Shown piece after piece: positions 9,052 through 17,371 of a stretch of DNA of 43,064 bases; positions within the stretch are counted from its first letter, which is position 1; every line of letters begins with the position of its first letter. Origin of the DNA: Sphingobium chlorophenolicum (lineage in GTDB: Bacteria > Pseudomonadota > Alphaproteobacteria > Sphingomonadales > Sphingomonadaceae); contig NZ_JFHR01000048.1 of assembly GCF_000722875.1 (NCBI RefSeq), positions 1 to 43,064 of the forward strand, read 5' to 3'. The notes beneath the pieces were generated by a model. It had not been told where the DNA came from and did no database searches. It saw only the letters and a list, made by a program, of their open reading frames with translations. Made by a program: the position numbers and the translations under genes.

Positions 9052-10149
9052 TTACCGATGCTGCGCGTGCGCGTCAGCGCCGCTGTGGGAAGAGGGGGCG
9101 ACAGGGGCGTCGGGGGCGGTTTCCTGCCCCTTATTCTCGTCCGACTGTTCGATCACATGGCTGTTGGGAAAATCGTAGCGCAGGCCCTTCGTGTCATGCG
9201 CCGACTCCTTGCCCGCGCCGCCCATCATGTTGATGTGCATCAGTTCGCCCATGCAGCGCTGGCCGGGCTTGGGGCAGAGGTTCACCACCGCGTCGAACAG
9301 CTTGGGATCGACGGCGGAGAAATAGGCGACGGGCGCCTTCTCGCTCGGCTTTGCCAGACCCAGATAGACGGTGCGGTCGAGATTCGCGCCGCTTGCCTTC
9401 ACCTTCGCCACCCAGGCGTCGAAATCGCCCCGCTCCAGCGCCTTATAGGCGAAGCGCATATGGCTGAAGCCCGCGCCCGAATAGTTGGCGGAGAAGCCCG
9501 TGCCGCCGACCGCCTTGTTGGCGACCGCGTGCAACTGCGTCTTCATGCCCGGCATGGCGTAGATCTGCCCGGCCAGTTCGGGGACATAGAAACTGTTCAT
9601 GACCGTCGAGGCGGTCAGGTCGAACCGCACTGGCACATTGGTCGGAATGGCCAGTTCATTGACCGTGGCGATCCCCAGTTCCGGGTAGATGAACAACCAT
9701 TTCCAGTCGAGCGCCACGACCTCCACCGTCAGGGGCTTCACCTTCGGGTCGATGGCGGTCTTCGCGTCGATCCGGTCGAGCGGGCGATAGGGGTCCAGCT
9801 TGTGCGTGCTTACCCATGTCAGCGCGCCCAGACAGATGATGATCAGCAGCGGCGCCGACCAGATCAGCAGTTCCAGCTTGGTGGAGTGATCCCAGTCCGG
9901 ATCATAATCCTTTTCCGCCGCTTTGTTGGCCGAACGGTAGCGCCAGGCGAAGAAGACGACCAGCGCCATGACCGGCACGACGATCAGCAGCATCAGCGCG
10001 GTCGAGATGAGGATCAGGTCGCGCTGCTGCACCGCAATATCGCCCGACGGGTTCATCACGACCCAGTCGCATGCCGTCAACGGCAGCGCCATGATCGGCG
10101 CGCACCTACGGAAAGTTCGGGTCCAATTAGGGGATAAAGGGTGTGACAT
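9052..10149 (-). CDS. cyoA: Cytochrome o ubiquinol oxidase subunit II (lipoprotein)
   Basis: 365 residues. Signal sequence ending in the lipobox LTAC (Cys27), two membrane helices (about 45-70 and 92-112), then the periplasmic cupredoxin-like domain. The CuA ligand cysteines are absent from the cupredoxin core, and the segment [19 protein letters not shown] is diagnostic for quinol oxidase subunit II. The C-terminal tail is an extended, charged, His/Ala/Pro-rich segment. First gene of the operon; the ATG has an AGG about eight bases upstream. The divergent gap to the MFS gene (10150-10336) must hold the operon promoter, but I could not place hexamers with confidence. Confidence 0.97.
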   Translation of the reverse strand: MSHPLSPNWTRTFRRCAPIMALPLTACDWVVMNPSGDIAVQQRDLILISTALMLLIVVPVMALVVFFAWRYRSANKAAEKDYDPDWDHSTKLELLIWSAPLLIIICLGALTWVSTHKLDPYRPLDRIDAKTAIDPKVKPLTVEVVALDWKWLFIYPELGIATVNELAIPTNVPVRFDLTASTVMNSFYVPELAGQIYAMPGMKTQLHAVANKAVGGTGFSANYSGAGFSHMRFAYKALERGDFDAWVAKVKASGANLDRTVYLGLAKPSEKAPVAYFSAVDPKLFDAVVNLCPKPGQRCMGELMHINMMGGAGKESAHDTKGLRYDFPNSHVIEQSDENKGQETAPDAPVAPSSHSGADAHAQHR

Positions 10150-10336
10150 GATGTGCGCCTAACCCTTCCGCTGGAGGCCGAAAAGTGGACAGTTTGTCCC
10201 ATTGTGCGCAAACGCAAAAAACGCTTGAGCTATGGGATACTGCTTAGACTCTGCGGCTTTTCTGTTATGCTGCCCGCCAGTGGCCATCGGCAGAACAGAA
10301 AAAGGTTCCGATGGCTTAGCCAAGGAGCGGATGTCT

Positions 10337-11668
10337 ATGAGTTCACAGGCAATGACCTTCACCTCCCGGTCGCTGGAGGATGATGCGCGCCTGATCAATG
10401 CGCGGGACCACAATATCGCGCCGGGTGACATTTCCATCGGTGTGATCATCGGTCGCACCTCCGAATTCTTCGATTTCTTCGTCTATGCCATCGCTTCGGT
10501 GATCGTGTTTCCCAGTCTGGTCTTCCCCTATGTGGATGCGCTGACGGGGACGCTCTATTCCTTCGCGATCTTCGCCGTCGCCTTCATCACGCGGCCGGTC
10601 GGTTCGCTGATCTTCATGGCCATCGACCGCCACTTCGGGCGCGGAACGAAACTGACGGTGGCCTTGTTCCTTCTGGGCGGGTCGACCGCGTCGATCGCCT
10701 TCATGCCCGGTTATGAGACGATTGGCCACTATGCCGCCGTCGTCCTGATCATTTTGCGGGCCGCGCAGGGGGTCGCGCTCGGCGGAACATGGGATGGACT
10801 CGCTTCGCTGCTGTCGCTGAACGCGCCGCGGCATCAGCGCGGCTGGTATGCCATGGTGCCGCAGCTTGGCGCGCCGCTGGCGCTGCTGGTGGCGAGCGGG
10901 CTGTTCGCCTTCTTCCTGACGACTCTGTCGCGGGCGGATTTCCTCGACTGGGGCTGGCGCTATCCCTTCTTCGTGGCCTTCGCGATCAACGTCGTGGCGC
11001 TGTTCGCCCGGCTGCGTATCGTGGTGACGCATGAGTTTGAGCGGCTGTTCGAGCAGAAGGACCTGCAACCCTCCGAAGTGCTGCCCACCGTCAAGGCGGA
11101 GGGGCGCAACATCGTCATCGGCGCCTTCGCCCCGCTGGCCAGCTTCGCGCTGTTCCACATGGTGACGGTGTTCCCGTTGAGCTGGGTGGCGCTCTTTACC
11201 AAACAGCCGCTGGAGCGCTTCCTGATCATCGAGATGATCGGCGCGTCGGTCGGCCTGCTGGCCATCGTCGTTTCGGGCTTCATCGCTGACCAGATCGGCC
11301 GCCGCTCGTTGCTGGCATGGTCGGCGCTGGGCATCGCGATCTTCAGCGTGATGGCGCCGCTGCTGCTGAATGGCGGCGATCTGGGCGAGGTCGCCTTCAT
11401 GATCCTGGGCTTCATGCTGCTGGGGCTGGCGTTCGGCCAGTCGTCGGGCGTGGTGGCGTCGAACTTCGCGACCGAAACGCGCTATACCGGATCGGCGCTG
11501 ACGTCGGACCTGGCGTGGCTGGTCGGTGCCGGTTTCGCGCCGCTGGTGGCGCTGCTGCTGTCGGTGAAGTTCGGGCTGGCCGCTTCGGGCATCTACCTGC
11601 TGTCGGGCGCGGTGGCGACGATGGTGGCGCTCTACATCAACAAGGAACTGGCGGGGCGGGATCGCTGA
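10337..11668 (+). CDS. MFS transporter, metabolite:H+ symporter-like
   Basis: Twelve-helix major facilitator of about 443 residues. The N-half has the loop motif FMAIDRHFGRGTK and the segment GRTSEFFDFFVYAIAS, both typical of the metabolite:H+ symporter group that includes ProP, KgtP and ShiA; the C-half repeats the motif as ADQIGRR. Substrate (an organic acid, osmolyte or aromatic acid) cannot be told from sequence. AAGGAG lies three bases before an ATG at 10331 and nine before the ATG at 10337; I favour the latter by spacing. A longer frame from 10232 has no family support. It is divergent from cyoA and followed by a clear terminator. Confidence 0.88.
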   Translation: MSSQAMTFTSRSLEDDARLINARDHNIAPGDISIGVIIGRTSEFFDFFVYAIASVIVFPSLVFPYVDALTGTLYSFAIFAVAFITRPVGSLIFMAIDRHFGRGTKLTVALFLLGGSTASIAFMPGYETIGHYAAVVLIILRAAQGVALGGTWDGLASLLSLNAPRHQRGWYAMVPQLGAPLALLVASGLFAFFLTTLSRADFLDWGWRYPFFVAFAINVVALFARLRIVVTHEFERLFEQKDLQPSEVLPTVKAEGRNIVIGAFAPLASFALFHMVTVFPLSWVALFTKQPLERFLIIEMIGASVGLLAIVVSGFIADQIGRRSLLAWSALGIAIFSVMAPLLLNGGDLGEVAFMILGFMLLGLAFGQSSGVVASNFATETRYTGSALTSDLAWLVGAGFAPLVALLLSVKFGLAASGIYLLSGAVATMVALYINKELAGRDR

Positions 11669-11693
11669 GGTCCGTCAGCCATATTCGAAACGG

Positions 11694-11723
11694 GGCCGGG
11701 GGAGTATTTTCCCCGGCCTTTTT
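11694..11723 (+). terminator. Rho-independent terminator after the MFS gene
   Basis: Perfect 8-bp stem GGCCGGGG (11694-11701) and CCCCGGCC (11711-11718) around a 9-base loop, followed directly by five Ts (11719-11723). It starts 26 bases after the MFS stop and separates it from the convergent glycosyltransferase gene, whose stop codon begins in the last T. Confidence 0.85.
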
Positions 11724-12574
11724 CATGCCCGCGCAGAGGCCCGCATGCGCGCCAACGCCCGCCGGTCGAACCATCCCGCAGGCAGCGCGCGCGGCGAAAA
11801 ACGCGGCAACCACTCCCCATAAAGCGCATCCATGCGCGCCGGCAGCCCGTCGACGCCCTCCCGGCCCATGATGTCGGAAATGATCCGGTTCTGGAAAAAG
11901 CGCACCGAATAGTTGATCATCCGCCGATATTGCATCCGCAGCGTGGAGGGCCGCAGCAGGCTCACCGCCTCGCACCGGAAGCCGGCATCCTCGCAAGCGA
12001 GCACCCGATCCCGCACCCAATCGGCATCGCGCCCCAGACCGGTATGCGCCCAGGCCGCGACCAGCCCGTCATCCCCGATCAAATCCTCCGGCAATCGCAG
12101 GCCCCGCGCCCGGATTGCGGCGGCGAACCGTCCCGACAGGGCGTAGAGATCGCCGAACAATCCACGCTCTTCCCGCAAGCTGCGGCGATAGGCCTCCACA
12201 GAGCGCCCGTTGACCGGCATCCCTGCCGCCGCGTGGGCCTCAGGCTGTGCCGCGAGGGCAGTTGTCAGCGCATCGATCGATCCGGTTACGATCTCCGCAT
12301 CGCCGTCCAGGAAGATGACGGCATCCTCATCCCCGTTCAGCAGATCATGCACGAAATGATTCCAGGTCCGCGCCTTGCCCCCGGCGGCCAGATCATGGAC
12401 GATGACATTCGCCCGTCCGTCCGCCGCCTCCCGCGCCCGCGCCGCCGTGGCGTCCGTCGAACCGTTCACCAGCACATGGAAGACGCTATCCGCCCGATCC
12501 AGCGGCAGGGACGCCAGGCACAGCCCGATCCGCCGCTCCTCCTGATGCGCGAATATGCCGACGGCGATGCCCAC
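11723..12574 (-). CDS. Family 2 (GT-A) glycosyltransferase
   Basis: About 283 residues from a GTG start. The N-terminal VGIAVGIFAHQEERRIG, the VLVNGSTDATAARA segment and the VIFLDGDAEI motif (DxD-like metal site) are those of a GT-A fold family 2 glycosyltransferase. No membrane helix is evident; the C-terminal half carries basic and aromatic residues (LRMQYRRMINYSVRFF) that could contact the membrane. Donor and acceptor are unknown. The GTG at 12574 lies two bases after the amt stop, so it is probably translated from the amt message. The frame stays open upstream across amt in another phase, but that stretch is the shadow of the transporter and not a fusion. Confidence 0.8.
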   Translation of the reverse strand: MGIAVGIFAHQEERRIGLCLASLPLDRADSVFHVLVNGSTDATAARAREAADGRANVIVHDLAAGGKARTWNHFVHDLLNGDEDAVIFLDGDAEIVTGSIDALTTALAAQPEAHAAAGMPVNGRSVEAYRRSLREERGLFGDLYALSGRFAAAIRARGLRLPEDLIGDDGLVAAWAHTGLGRDADWVRDRVLACEDAGFRCEAVSLLRPSTLRMQYRRMINYSVRFFQNRIISDIMGREGVDGLPARMDALYGEWLPRFSPRALPAGWFDRRALARMRASARA

Positions 12575-12576
12575 CT

Positions 12577-13845
12577 TCAGCGAAAATCCCAGCTTTGCTG
12601 TCCATGCTGCGCCAGATCGAGGCCCTCGGCTTCGTCCCGCACGCCGATGCGGGCGGGCACCACGACCGACAGCATCAGCGCGATAATCGCCGATCCCGCC
12701 ATCGCCCAAAGCGCCACCGCCGCTATCCCGGCCAACTGCGCGACAAAGGCGCCGCTGAGGCTGATCCCCGCCGCGAAGCCGACCCCGCCCAACACCGGCA
12801 GCACGAAGGGGATCAGCAACAACATGCCGATCAGCCCGCCCAGCCCATGGATCAGGAAGACGTCCGCCGCATCGTCGATCCGCTCGCCCAGCAGCGCCTT
12901 GACCACCCGGCAGAGCAGAGCGGCGATCAGCCCGATCGCCATCGCGCCGCCCGGCCCGACCAGCGCCACCGAGGCGGAAATCGCCACCATCCCCGTCAAG
13001 GCTCCCGAAATCGTGCCCGTCGCCGTTACCCGGCCAAGGTCGATCCGCTCCACCAGAATCCAGCCGAATGCGCCTGCACAAGCGGCAAAATGCGCGTTGA
13101 GGATGGCCGTCGCGGCATTGTCCGTCGCGCCGAAGGCCCAGCCGCCGACGATCCCGGCCCAGCCGATCCACAACAGCGCGCCGCCCGCCAGTCCCAGCAG
13201 CGGCGCATGGCCGCCGGAGACGGCCCGCCGCTTGCCCACCACCAGCGTGAGCGCCAGCGCTGAAAAGCCCGCGCAAAGGTGAACGACCAGCGCGCCCGCA
13301 AAGTCCATGACGCCCAGATTCGCCAGCCATCCGCCGCCCCAGACCCAATGCACCACCGGCGCATAGACCAGCAGCAGCCAGAGCAGGGCGAAGACGGCCA
13401 TCCACCCCAGACGCACCCGCTCCGCCACCGCGCCGGGCAACAGGCAGGCGGCAAAGATGGCCAGCCCCATCTGGAACAGCACAAAGGCCGATTCCGGCAC
13501 GGTCAGCCCGTCCCGCAACGCCCCCAGATCAGCGAGCAGGACATGCGCCCGCCCACCCAGCCATCCGCTCCCCGGCGCATAGGCCAGACTATATCCGACG
13601 ATCCCCCAGAGCAGCGAGACCCCTGCGGCCACCACCAGCCCCTGCATGCCCACCGACAGCGCGCTGCGCGCACGGACCAGCCCCGCGTGACGCAGAATCA
13701 GTCCCGGCAGCGCCGCCAGCAGCACCAGCACGCCGCACAGGATCATCCAGGCCGTATCGCCGCTATCGGCCACGGCGACCTGCGCCGTGGCGGTTTGCGG
13801 CGCCATCAGCGCGGGAAGGAGGAGAAACGCAAGCAGACGATGCAT
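12577..13845 (-). CDS. amt: Ammonium transporter (Amt family)
   Basis: About 422 residues with a cleavable signal peptide (MHRLLAFLLLPALMAPQTATAQ) and eleven following helices, as in AmtB. The two pore histidines are present in DFAGALVVHLCAG and DVFLIHGLGG, and ACLLPGAVAERVR matches the AmtB helix after the external gate. It conducts NH3/NH4+ across the inner membrane. The ATG at 13845 begins the signal peptide; an ATG at 13887 lacks a ribosome site. Unusually there is no glnK or glnB next to it; the downstream neighbour is a glycosyltransferase. I found no sigma-54 promoter upstream. Confidence 0.9.
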   Translation of the reverse strand: MHRLLAFLLLPALMAPQTATAQVAVADSGDTAWMILCGVLVLLAALPGLILRHAGLVRARSALSVGMQGLVVAAGVSLLWGIVGYSLAYAPGSGWLGGRAHVLLADLGALRDGLTVPESAFVLFQMGLAIFAACLLPGAVAERVRLGWMAVFALLWLLLVYAPVVHWVWGGGWLANLGVMDFAGALVVHLCAGFSALALTLVVGKRRAVSGGHAPLLGLAGGALLWIGWAGIVGGWAFGATDNAATAILNAHFAACAGAFGWILVERIDLGRVTATGTISGALTGMVAISASVALVGPGGAMAIGLIAALLCRVVKALLGERIDDAADVFLIHGLGGLIGMLLLIPFVLPVLGGVGFAAGISLSGAFVAQLAGIAAVALWAMAGSAIIALMLSVVVPARIGVRDEAEGLDLAQHGQQSWDFR

Positions 13846-13983
13846 CAGGCGATCCAGCAGTCCAGAAATCGACCCGCCGTAACCCATGCGGAGTAAAGAC
13901 TTGCCTAACCCCTGCTTAATTTCCGCGACTTAGGCGGCTTGGATGAATTTGGGATGGCGGGGGATGCAATGGCGGACGCTCTT

Positions 13984-14120
13984 AATCCTCCCTACGCGCA
14001 GCGTGGGGAGGGGGACCATGCGAAGCATGGTGGAGGGGAAATGGCGCGACCTGCGTATCTTCCCCTCCACCACCGCTTTCAGCGGCGGTCCCCCTCCCCA
14101 TCTTACGATGGGGAGGAATA
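13984..14120. repeat. Nested palindromic repeat, family A, copy 3
   Basis: Outer arms TCCTCCC/GGGAGGA, left inner hairpin with tip CCATGCGAAGCATGG, right inner hairpin with tip CACCGCTTTCAGCGGCGG, spacer GGCGCGACCTGCGTATC almost identical to copy 2. It occupies most of the 333-base gap between the ammonium transporter start and the 3' end of the nitronate monooxygenase gene; I see nothing else there. Confidence 0.85.
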
Positions 14121-14179
14121 GGATGGGTCCGCTTTCCACCCAATCACTCGGTCGGGCGATAACCGAATTTGTCTACTGC

Positions 14180-15112
14180 CTAGGCTTTGAAACCGGCGGT
14201 CGCGGCCTGATATTGCGCCTTCAACTGCTCTATGAAGGCGGCGGCGGGCTGGACCTGGCTGATCGCGCCGATCCCCTGCCCCGCGCCCCAGACGTCGCGC
14301 CATGCCTTCTTTTCGCCGCGTGCCGCGCTGGAAAAATCCATGTCGGCCGCCTTGGGCAGATTGTCGGCGTCCAGCCCCGCCGCGGTGATGCTGGGGCGCA
14401 GATAATTGCCGAGGACGCCGGTGAAATAATCCGAATAGACGATGTCGCCCGCGCCGCTTTCCACGATCATCTGCTTGTAGGCGGAATCCGCATTGGCTTC
14501 CTCCGTCGCGATGAAGGGGGAGCCCATATAGGCGAAATCCGCCCCCAGCATGCGCGCCGCCGCGATCGACCGGCCGGTGGCGATCGAACCCGACAGGGCC
14601 AGCGGGCCGTCGAACCAGGCGCGGATCTCCTCCACCAGGGCGAAGGGCGACAGGGTGCCCGCATGGCCACCCGCCCCCGCCGCCACGGCGATCAGGCCGT
14701 CCGCGCCCTTCTCTATCGCCTTGCGCGCGAAGACATTGTTGATGACGTCGTGCAGGACGATGCCGCCATAGCTGTGCACCGCTTCGTTCACATCCTCCCG
14801 CGCGCCGAGCGACGTGATCACGATGGGAACGCGATATTTGACGCAGAGGGCGAGATCCTCCTCCAGACGGCTGTTCGTCTTGTGGACGATCAGGTTGACG
14901 GCGAAGGGAGCGTCCTTTTCCGTCAGCGCGTCCTGCAATTGTTGCAGCCATTGTTCGAACACGCCAGACGGACGGGCGTTGAGCGAAGGAAAGGAGCCGA
15001 TGATCCCGGCGCGGCACTGCGCGATCACGAGCGCCGGTTGCGAGATGATGAACAACGGCGAACCGATCAGCGGCAGGGACAAACGGCCTTCCAAAAATGC
15101 CGGCAAACTCAT
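14180..15112 (-). CDS. Nitronate monooxygenase-family FMN oxidoreductase
   Basis: 310-residue TIM-barrel flavoprotein. AAGAGGHAGTLSPFALVEEI carries the conserved His150 that acts as base in bacterial nitronate monooxygenases; GIIGSFPSLNARP near the N-terminus and LSGSIATGRSIAAARMLGADFAYMG (FMN phosphate region) complete the family pattern. Members oxidise alkyl nitronates or reduce quinones with NAD(P)H, and the true substrate here is unknown. The ATG at 15112 has GGAGAGG eight bases upstream. Flanked on both sides by family A repeats, so probably a single-gene transcript. Confidence 0.87.
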   Translation of the reverse strand: MSLPAFLEGRLSLPLIGSPLFIISQPALVIAQCRAGIIGSFPSLNARPSGVFEQWLQQLQDALTEKDAPFAVNLIVHKTNSRLEEDLALCVKYRVPIVITSLGAREDVNEAVHSYGGIVLHDVINNVFARKAIEKGADGLIAVAAGAGGHAGTLSPFALVEEIRAWFDGPLALSGSIATGRSIAAARMLGADFAYMGSPFIATEEANADSAYKQMIVESGAGDIVYSDYFTGVLGNYLRPSITAAGLDADNLPKAADMDFSSAARGEKKAWRDVWGAGQGIGAISQVQPAAAFIEQLKAQYQAATAGFKA

Positions 15113-15246
15113 GGGCCAAGCCTCTCCTTCATAATGTCGCGAATGCGCTATCATTTACCGCGGCGCAGCAAAAGACCGAATCTTGCGGTCGGGCGCGGGG
15201 GGGAAGGTTGCGTTCGGGGGGCGGGGATTTTGGCGCGACCGGAGCA

Positions 15247-15324
15247 TTTCCCCTCCACCGGCCTGCGGCCGTCGAAGAGAGGCACGTGACTCTCTTCGAC
15301 CCTCCCCATCTTTGATGGGGAGGA
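15247..15324. repeat. Short variant of family A repeat (copy 4)
   Basis: Carries the right half of family A (CCCCTCCACC with tip GGCCTGCGGCC, then CCTCCCCATC...GATGGGGAGG). Between the two hairpins it has an extra perfect hairpin GTCGAAGAGAG/CTCTCTTCGAC not seen in the other copies. The left half is missing. It lies between the nitronate monooxygenase and DUF2794 genes. Confidence 0.75.
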
Positions 15325-15329
15325 TTGTG

Positions 15330-15689
15330 TCAATCGCTTACGATTTTCAGCAGGCGGCGTTCGACCGGAGCAAGGATGTTTTGAAGGTCCGCGCCGCGCT
15401 TCAGGACATGGCCCGCGTCCCCGATCAGCGCCCACATGCCCTGGCGGTGGCGCAGGGAAGGCCGCTTTTCGATGCGGAATTCAGGCCGTTCGGCGGCGCG
15501 GCGAAAGGCGGAGAAGATCGCGGCTTCCCGCCCCATGTCTATCGCATAGTCGCGCCAGTGACCGGCGGCCACCATGCGGCCGTATAAATCCATGATCCGT
15601 TGAAGTTCGAGCCGGTCGAAGCCGGTTTGGCTGGCGCTGGCCCCCGATCCCTGGCCCGCTTGCGACGGAAACGGCGTCACATTGCTCAT
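15330..15689 (-). CDS. DUF2794 domain protein
   Basis: 119-residue soluble protein. The core GFDRLELQRIMDLYGRMVAAG, DYAIDMGREAAIFSAFRRA and the basic segment RIEKRPSLRHRQGMWALIGDAG match DUF2794, a small alphaproteobacterial family of unknown function. The ATG shares its A with the cysE stop (TGATG), so translation is coupled to serine acetyltransferase. Basic N-terminal tail, no membrane segment. Confidence 0.85.
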   Translation of the reverse strand: MSNVTPFPSQAGQGSGASASQTGFDRLELQRIMDLYGRMVAAGHWRDYAIDMGREAAIFSAFRRAAERPEFRIEKRPSLRHRQGMWALIGDAGHVLKRGADLQNILAPVERRLLKIVSD

Positions 15690-16399
15690 CAGGCGCGGCC
15701 ACGCTCCTTCACCCTGGAAATATCGTCATCGGGCGCGCCGCCGCGTTCGGCGATCAGTTCCGCCAGACGTTTACGCAATTGCTCCACCTCGCCCTGGAGC
15801 TGCTCCAGCTTCTGCTTTTCGGGATCGAGCGAATCCGTGCGCGGCGTGCCGTAGGGCAGGAATTCGCGCTGATAGGCGGTCACGTCGACCAGCATGGCGC
15901 GGGCGGGGATGCCCACCATCGTCGCGCCTTCCTTCACGTCCCTGGTCACGACCGCATTGGCGCCGATCCGCGCGCGGGCGCCGACCCGCACCGGGCCCAG
16001 AACCTGCGCGCCGGAACCGACGATGACGCCGTCCTCCAGCGTGGGATGCCGCTTTCCGGCGATGCCGTTCGCGGGATCGGTGCCGCCCAGCGTCACATTC
16101 TGGTAAAGGGTGACATCGTCGCCGATTTCCGCCGTTTCCCCGATAACGGTGAAACCGTGATCGATGAAGAAGCGTTTGCCAATGCGGGCGCCGGGATGAA
16201 TGTCGTTGCCAGTCAGGAAGCGCGAGAAATGGTTCACGGCGCGGGCCAGGAAATAAAGGCGGGCGCGATAGAGGCGATGGGCGACCCGATGAAAGGCCAG
16301 GGACCAGACGCCCGGATAGAGCAGGATTTCGGCACGGGAACGCGGAGCGGGATCACGGGACTTGACCGAGTCCAGATAGGCAATGAGTCTGCGCGGCAT
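15689..16399 (-). CDS. cysE: Serine O-acetyltransferase (EpsC type)
   Basis: 236 residues. An N-terminal helical region (SRAEILLYPGVWSLAFHRVAHRLY) leads into left-handed beta-helix hexapeptide repeats: DIHPGARIGKRFFIDHGFTVIGETAEIGDDVTLYQ contains the acid/His catalytic set of the family, followed by GAQVLGPVRVGARARIGANAVVTRDV. It acetylates L-serine with acetyl-CoA, the first step of cysteine synthesis. The C-terminal tail is a coiled coil (EKQKLEQLQGEVEQLRKRL), which is longer than in standard CysE. The ATG at 16399 has AGGGG six bases upstream; an ATG at 16540 would add 47 non-family residues. Coupled to DUF2794 and divergent from a TauE/SafE permease. Confidence 0.9.
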   Translation of the reverse strand: MPRRLIAYLDSVKSRDPAPRSRAEILLYPGVWSLAFHRVAHRLYRARLYFLARAVNHFSRFLTGNDIHPGARIGKRFFIDHGFTVIGETAEIGDDVTLYQNVTLGGTDPANGIAGKRHPTLEDGVIVGSGAQVLGPVRVGARARIGANAVVTRDVKEGATMVGIPARAMLVDVTAYQREFLPYGTPRTDSLDPEKQKLEQLQGEVEQLRKRLAELIAERGGAPDDDISRVKERGRA

Positions 16400-16558
16400 G
16401 GAACGCCCCTGATGAAACCGACCATCCGGTACATAAGCGCAAAAGGATGAATTTTCCAGATGGCGGGCTATTTCGGCTTCGCCCGATAAAACAGAAAGTT
16501 TCTTGGCGGCCCGTGATATACCAATCAAGGCGGTAGACAATCATAACAGGGATATTGA

Positions 16559-17332
16559 ATGATCGACATCTTTATCGCCCATTTCGGCGAAATCCTGCCC
16601 TTCATTCTTATCGGTTTCGGCGCGCAGATGATCGACGGCGCTTTGGGCATGGCCTATGGCGTCATTTCCAGCACGCTGCTGCTGGCGCTGGGCGTGCCGC
16701 CCAGCCGCGCTTCGGCCAGCGTGCATGCGGCGGAAACCTTCACCACCGGCGTATCGGCGATCAGCCATATCATCCATCGCAACGTCGACTGGCGGCTGTT
16801 CGCCCGGCTGATCATTCCCGGCGTGATCGGCGGGGTGACGGGCGCCTATCTGCTGTCCCATGTCGACGGCGCGGTCATCAAACCCTTCGTGCAATTCTAC
16901 CTGACGGCGATCGGCGTCTATCTGGTGTGGCGCGGTTTCCATTATCCGCCCCAGGCGCGCAATCCCAAATGGGTCGCCCCGCTGGGTCTGGTCGGCGGCT
17001 TCATGGACGCGACCGGCGGTGGCGGCTGGGGACCGGTGGTGACGTCGAACCTGCTGATCCAGGGGGCCAGTCCGCGGCACACCATCGGCACGGTGAACAG
17101 CGTCGAGTTCATTCTGACCCTTTCGATCAGCATCACCTTCCTGCTGCATCTGGGGTGGGAAACCTTCACCACCTATACGGTCGGGCTGCTGATCGGCGGC
17201 GTGATCGCCGCGCCGTTCGGCGCAATGCTGGCCCGGCATGTCTCGCCCCGTACGCTGTTCATCGCGGTGGGCTCCATCCTGACGCTGACGTCGCTGTTCG
17301 GCGTGGCCAAATGGCTTGGATATATCGGGTAA
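16559..17332 (+). CDS. TauE/SafE-family sulfite/organosulfur permease
   Basis: 257 residues, about eight helices in two similar halves. The half-repeats share the Gly-rich signature (GFGAQMIDGALGMAYGV in the first, GLVGGFMDATGGGGWGPV in the second), the hallmark of the TauE/SafE family. Members export sulfite, sulfoacetate or related anions. Placement divergent from cysE supports a sulfur role, but the substrate is not proven. AGGG lies seven bases before the ATG. A 39-base gap leads to oxyR on the same strand, so the two may be one transcript. Confidence 0.88.
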   Translation: MIDIFIAHFGEILPFILIGFGAQMIDGALGMAYGVISSTLLLALGVPPSRASASVHAAETFTTGVSAISHIIHRNVDWRLFARLIIPGVIGGVTGAYLLSHVDGAVIKPFVQFYLTAIGVYLVWRGFHYPPQARNPKWVAPLGLVGGFMDATGGGGWGPVVTSNLLIQGASPRHTIGTVNSVEFILTLSISITFLLHLGWETFTTYTVGLLIGGVIAAPFGAMLARHVSPRTLFIAVGSILTLTSLFGVAKWLGYIG

Positions 17333-17371
17333 GCCACTTATATTGGCCTTTCCAATCGAGGAAGGCGATCA

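Noticed and set aside
7023..9233. Long plus-strand open frame of 736 codons opposite cyoB
   Set aside because: Very rich in Arg, His, Asp and Gly with no domain; it is the mirror frame of a GC-rich gene with intact active-site residues on the minus strand.
10252..10315. CTGTT...CTGCC / GGCAGAACAG partial inverted repeat in the MFS leader
   Set aside because: The arms need a 3-base bulge and a long loop; too weak to call a riboswitch or operator.
11723..13405. 560-codon frame suggesting a transporter-glycosyltransferase fusion
   Set aside because: The N-terminal 270 codons are an out-of-phase reading of the ammonium transporter; only the last 283 residues are a real domain.
263..15324. Repeats as a CRISPR array
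   Set aside because: Copies are kilobases apart, palindromic and variable at the tips, with no regular spacers and no cas genes.
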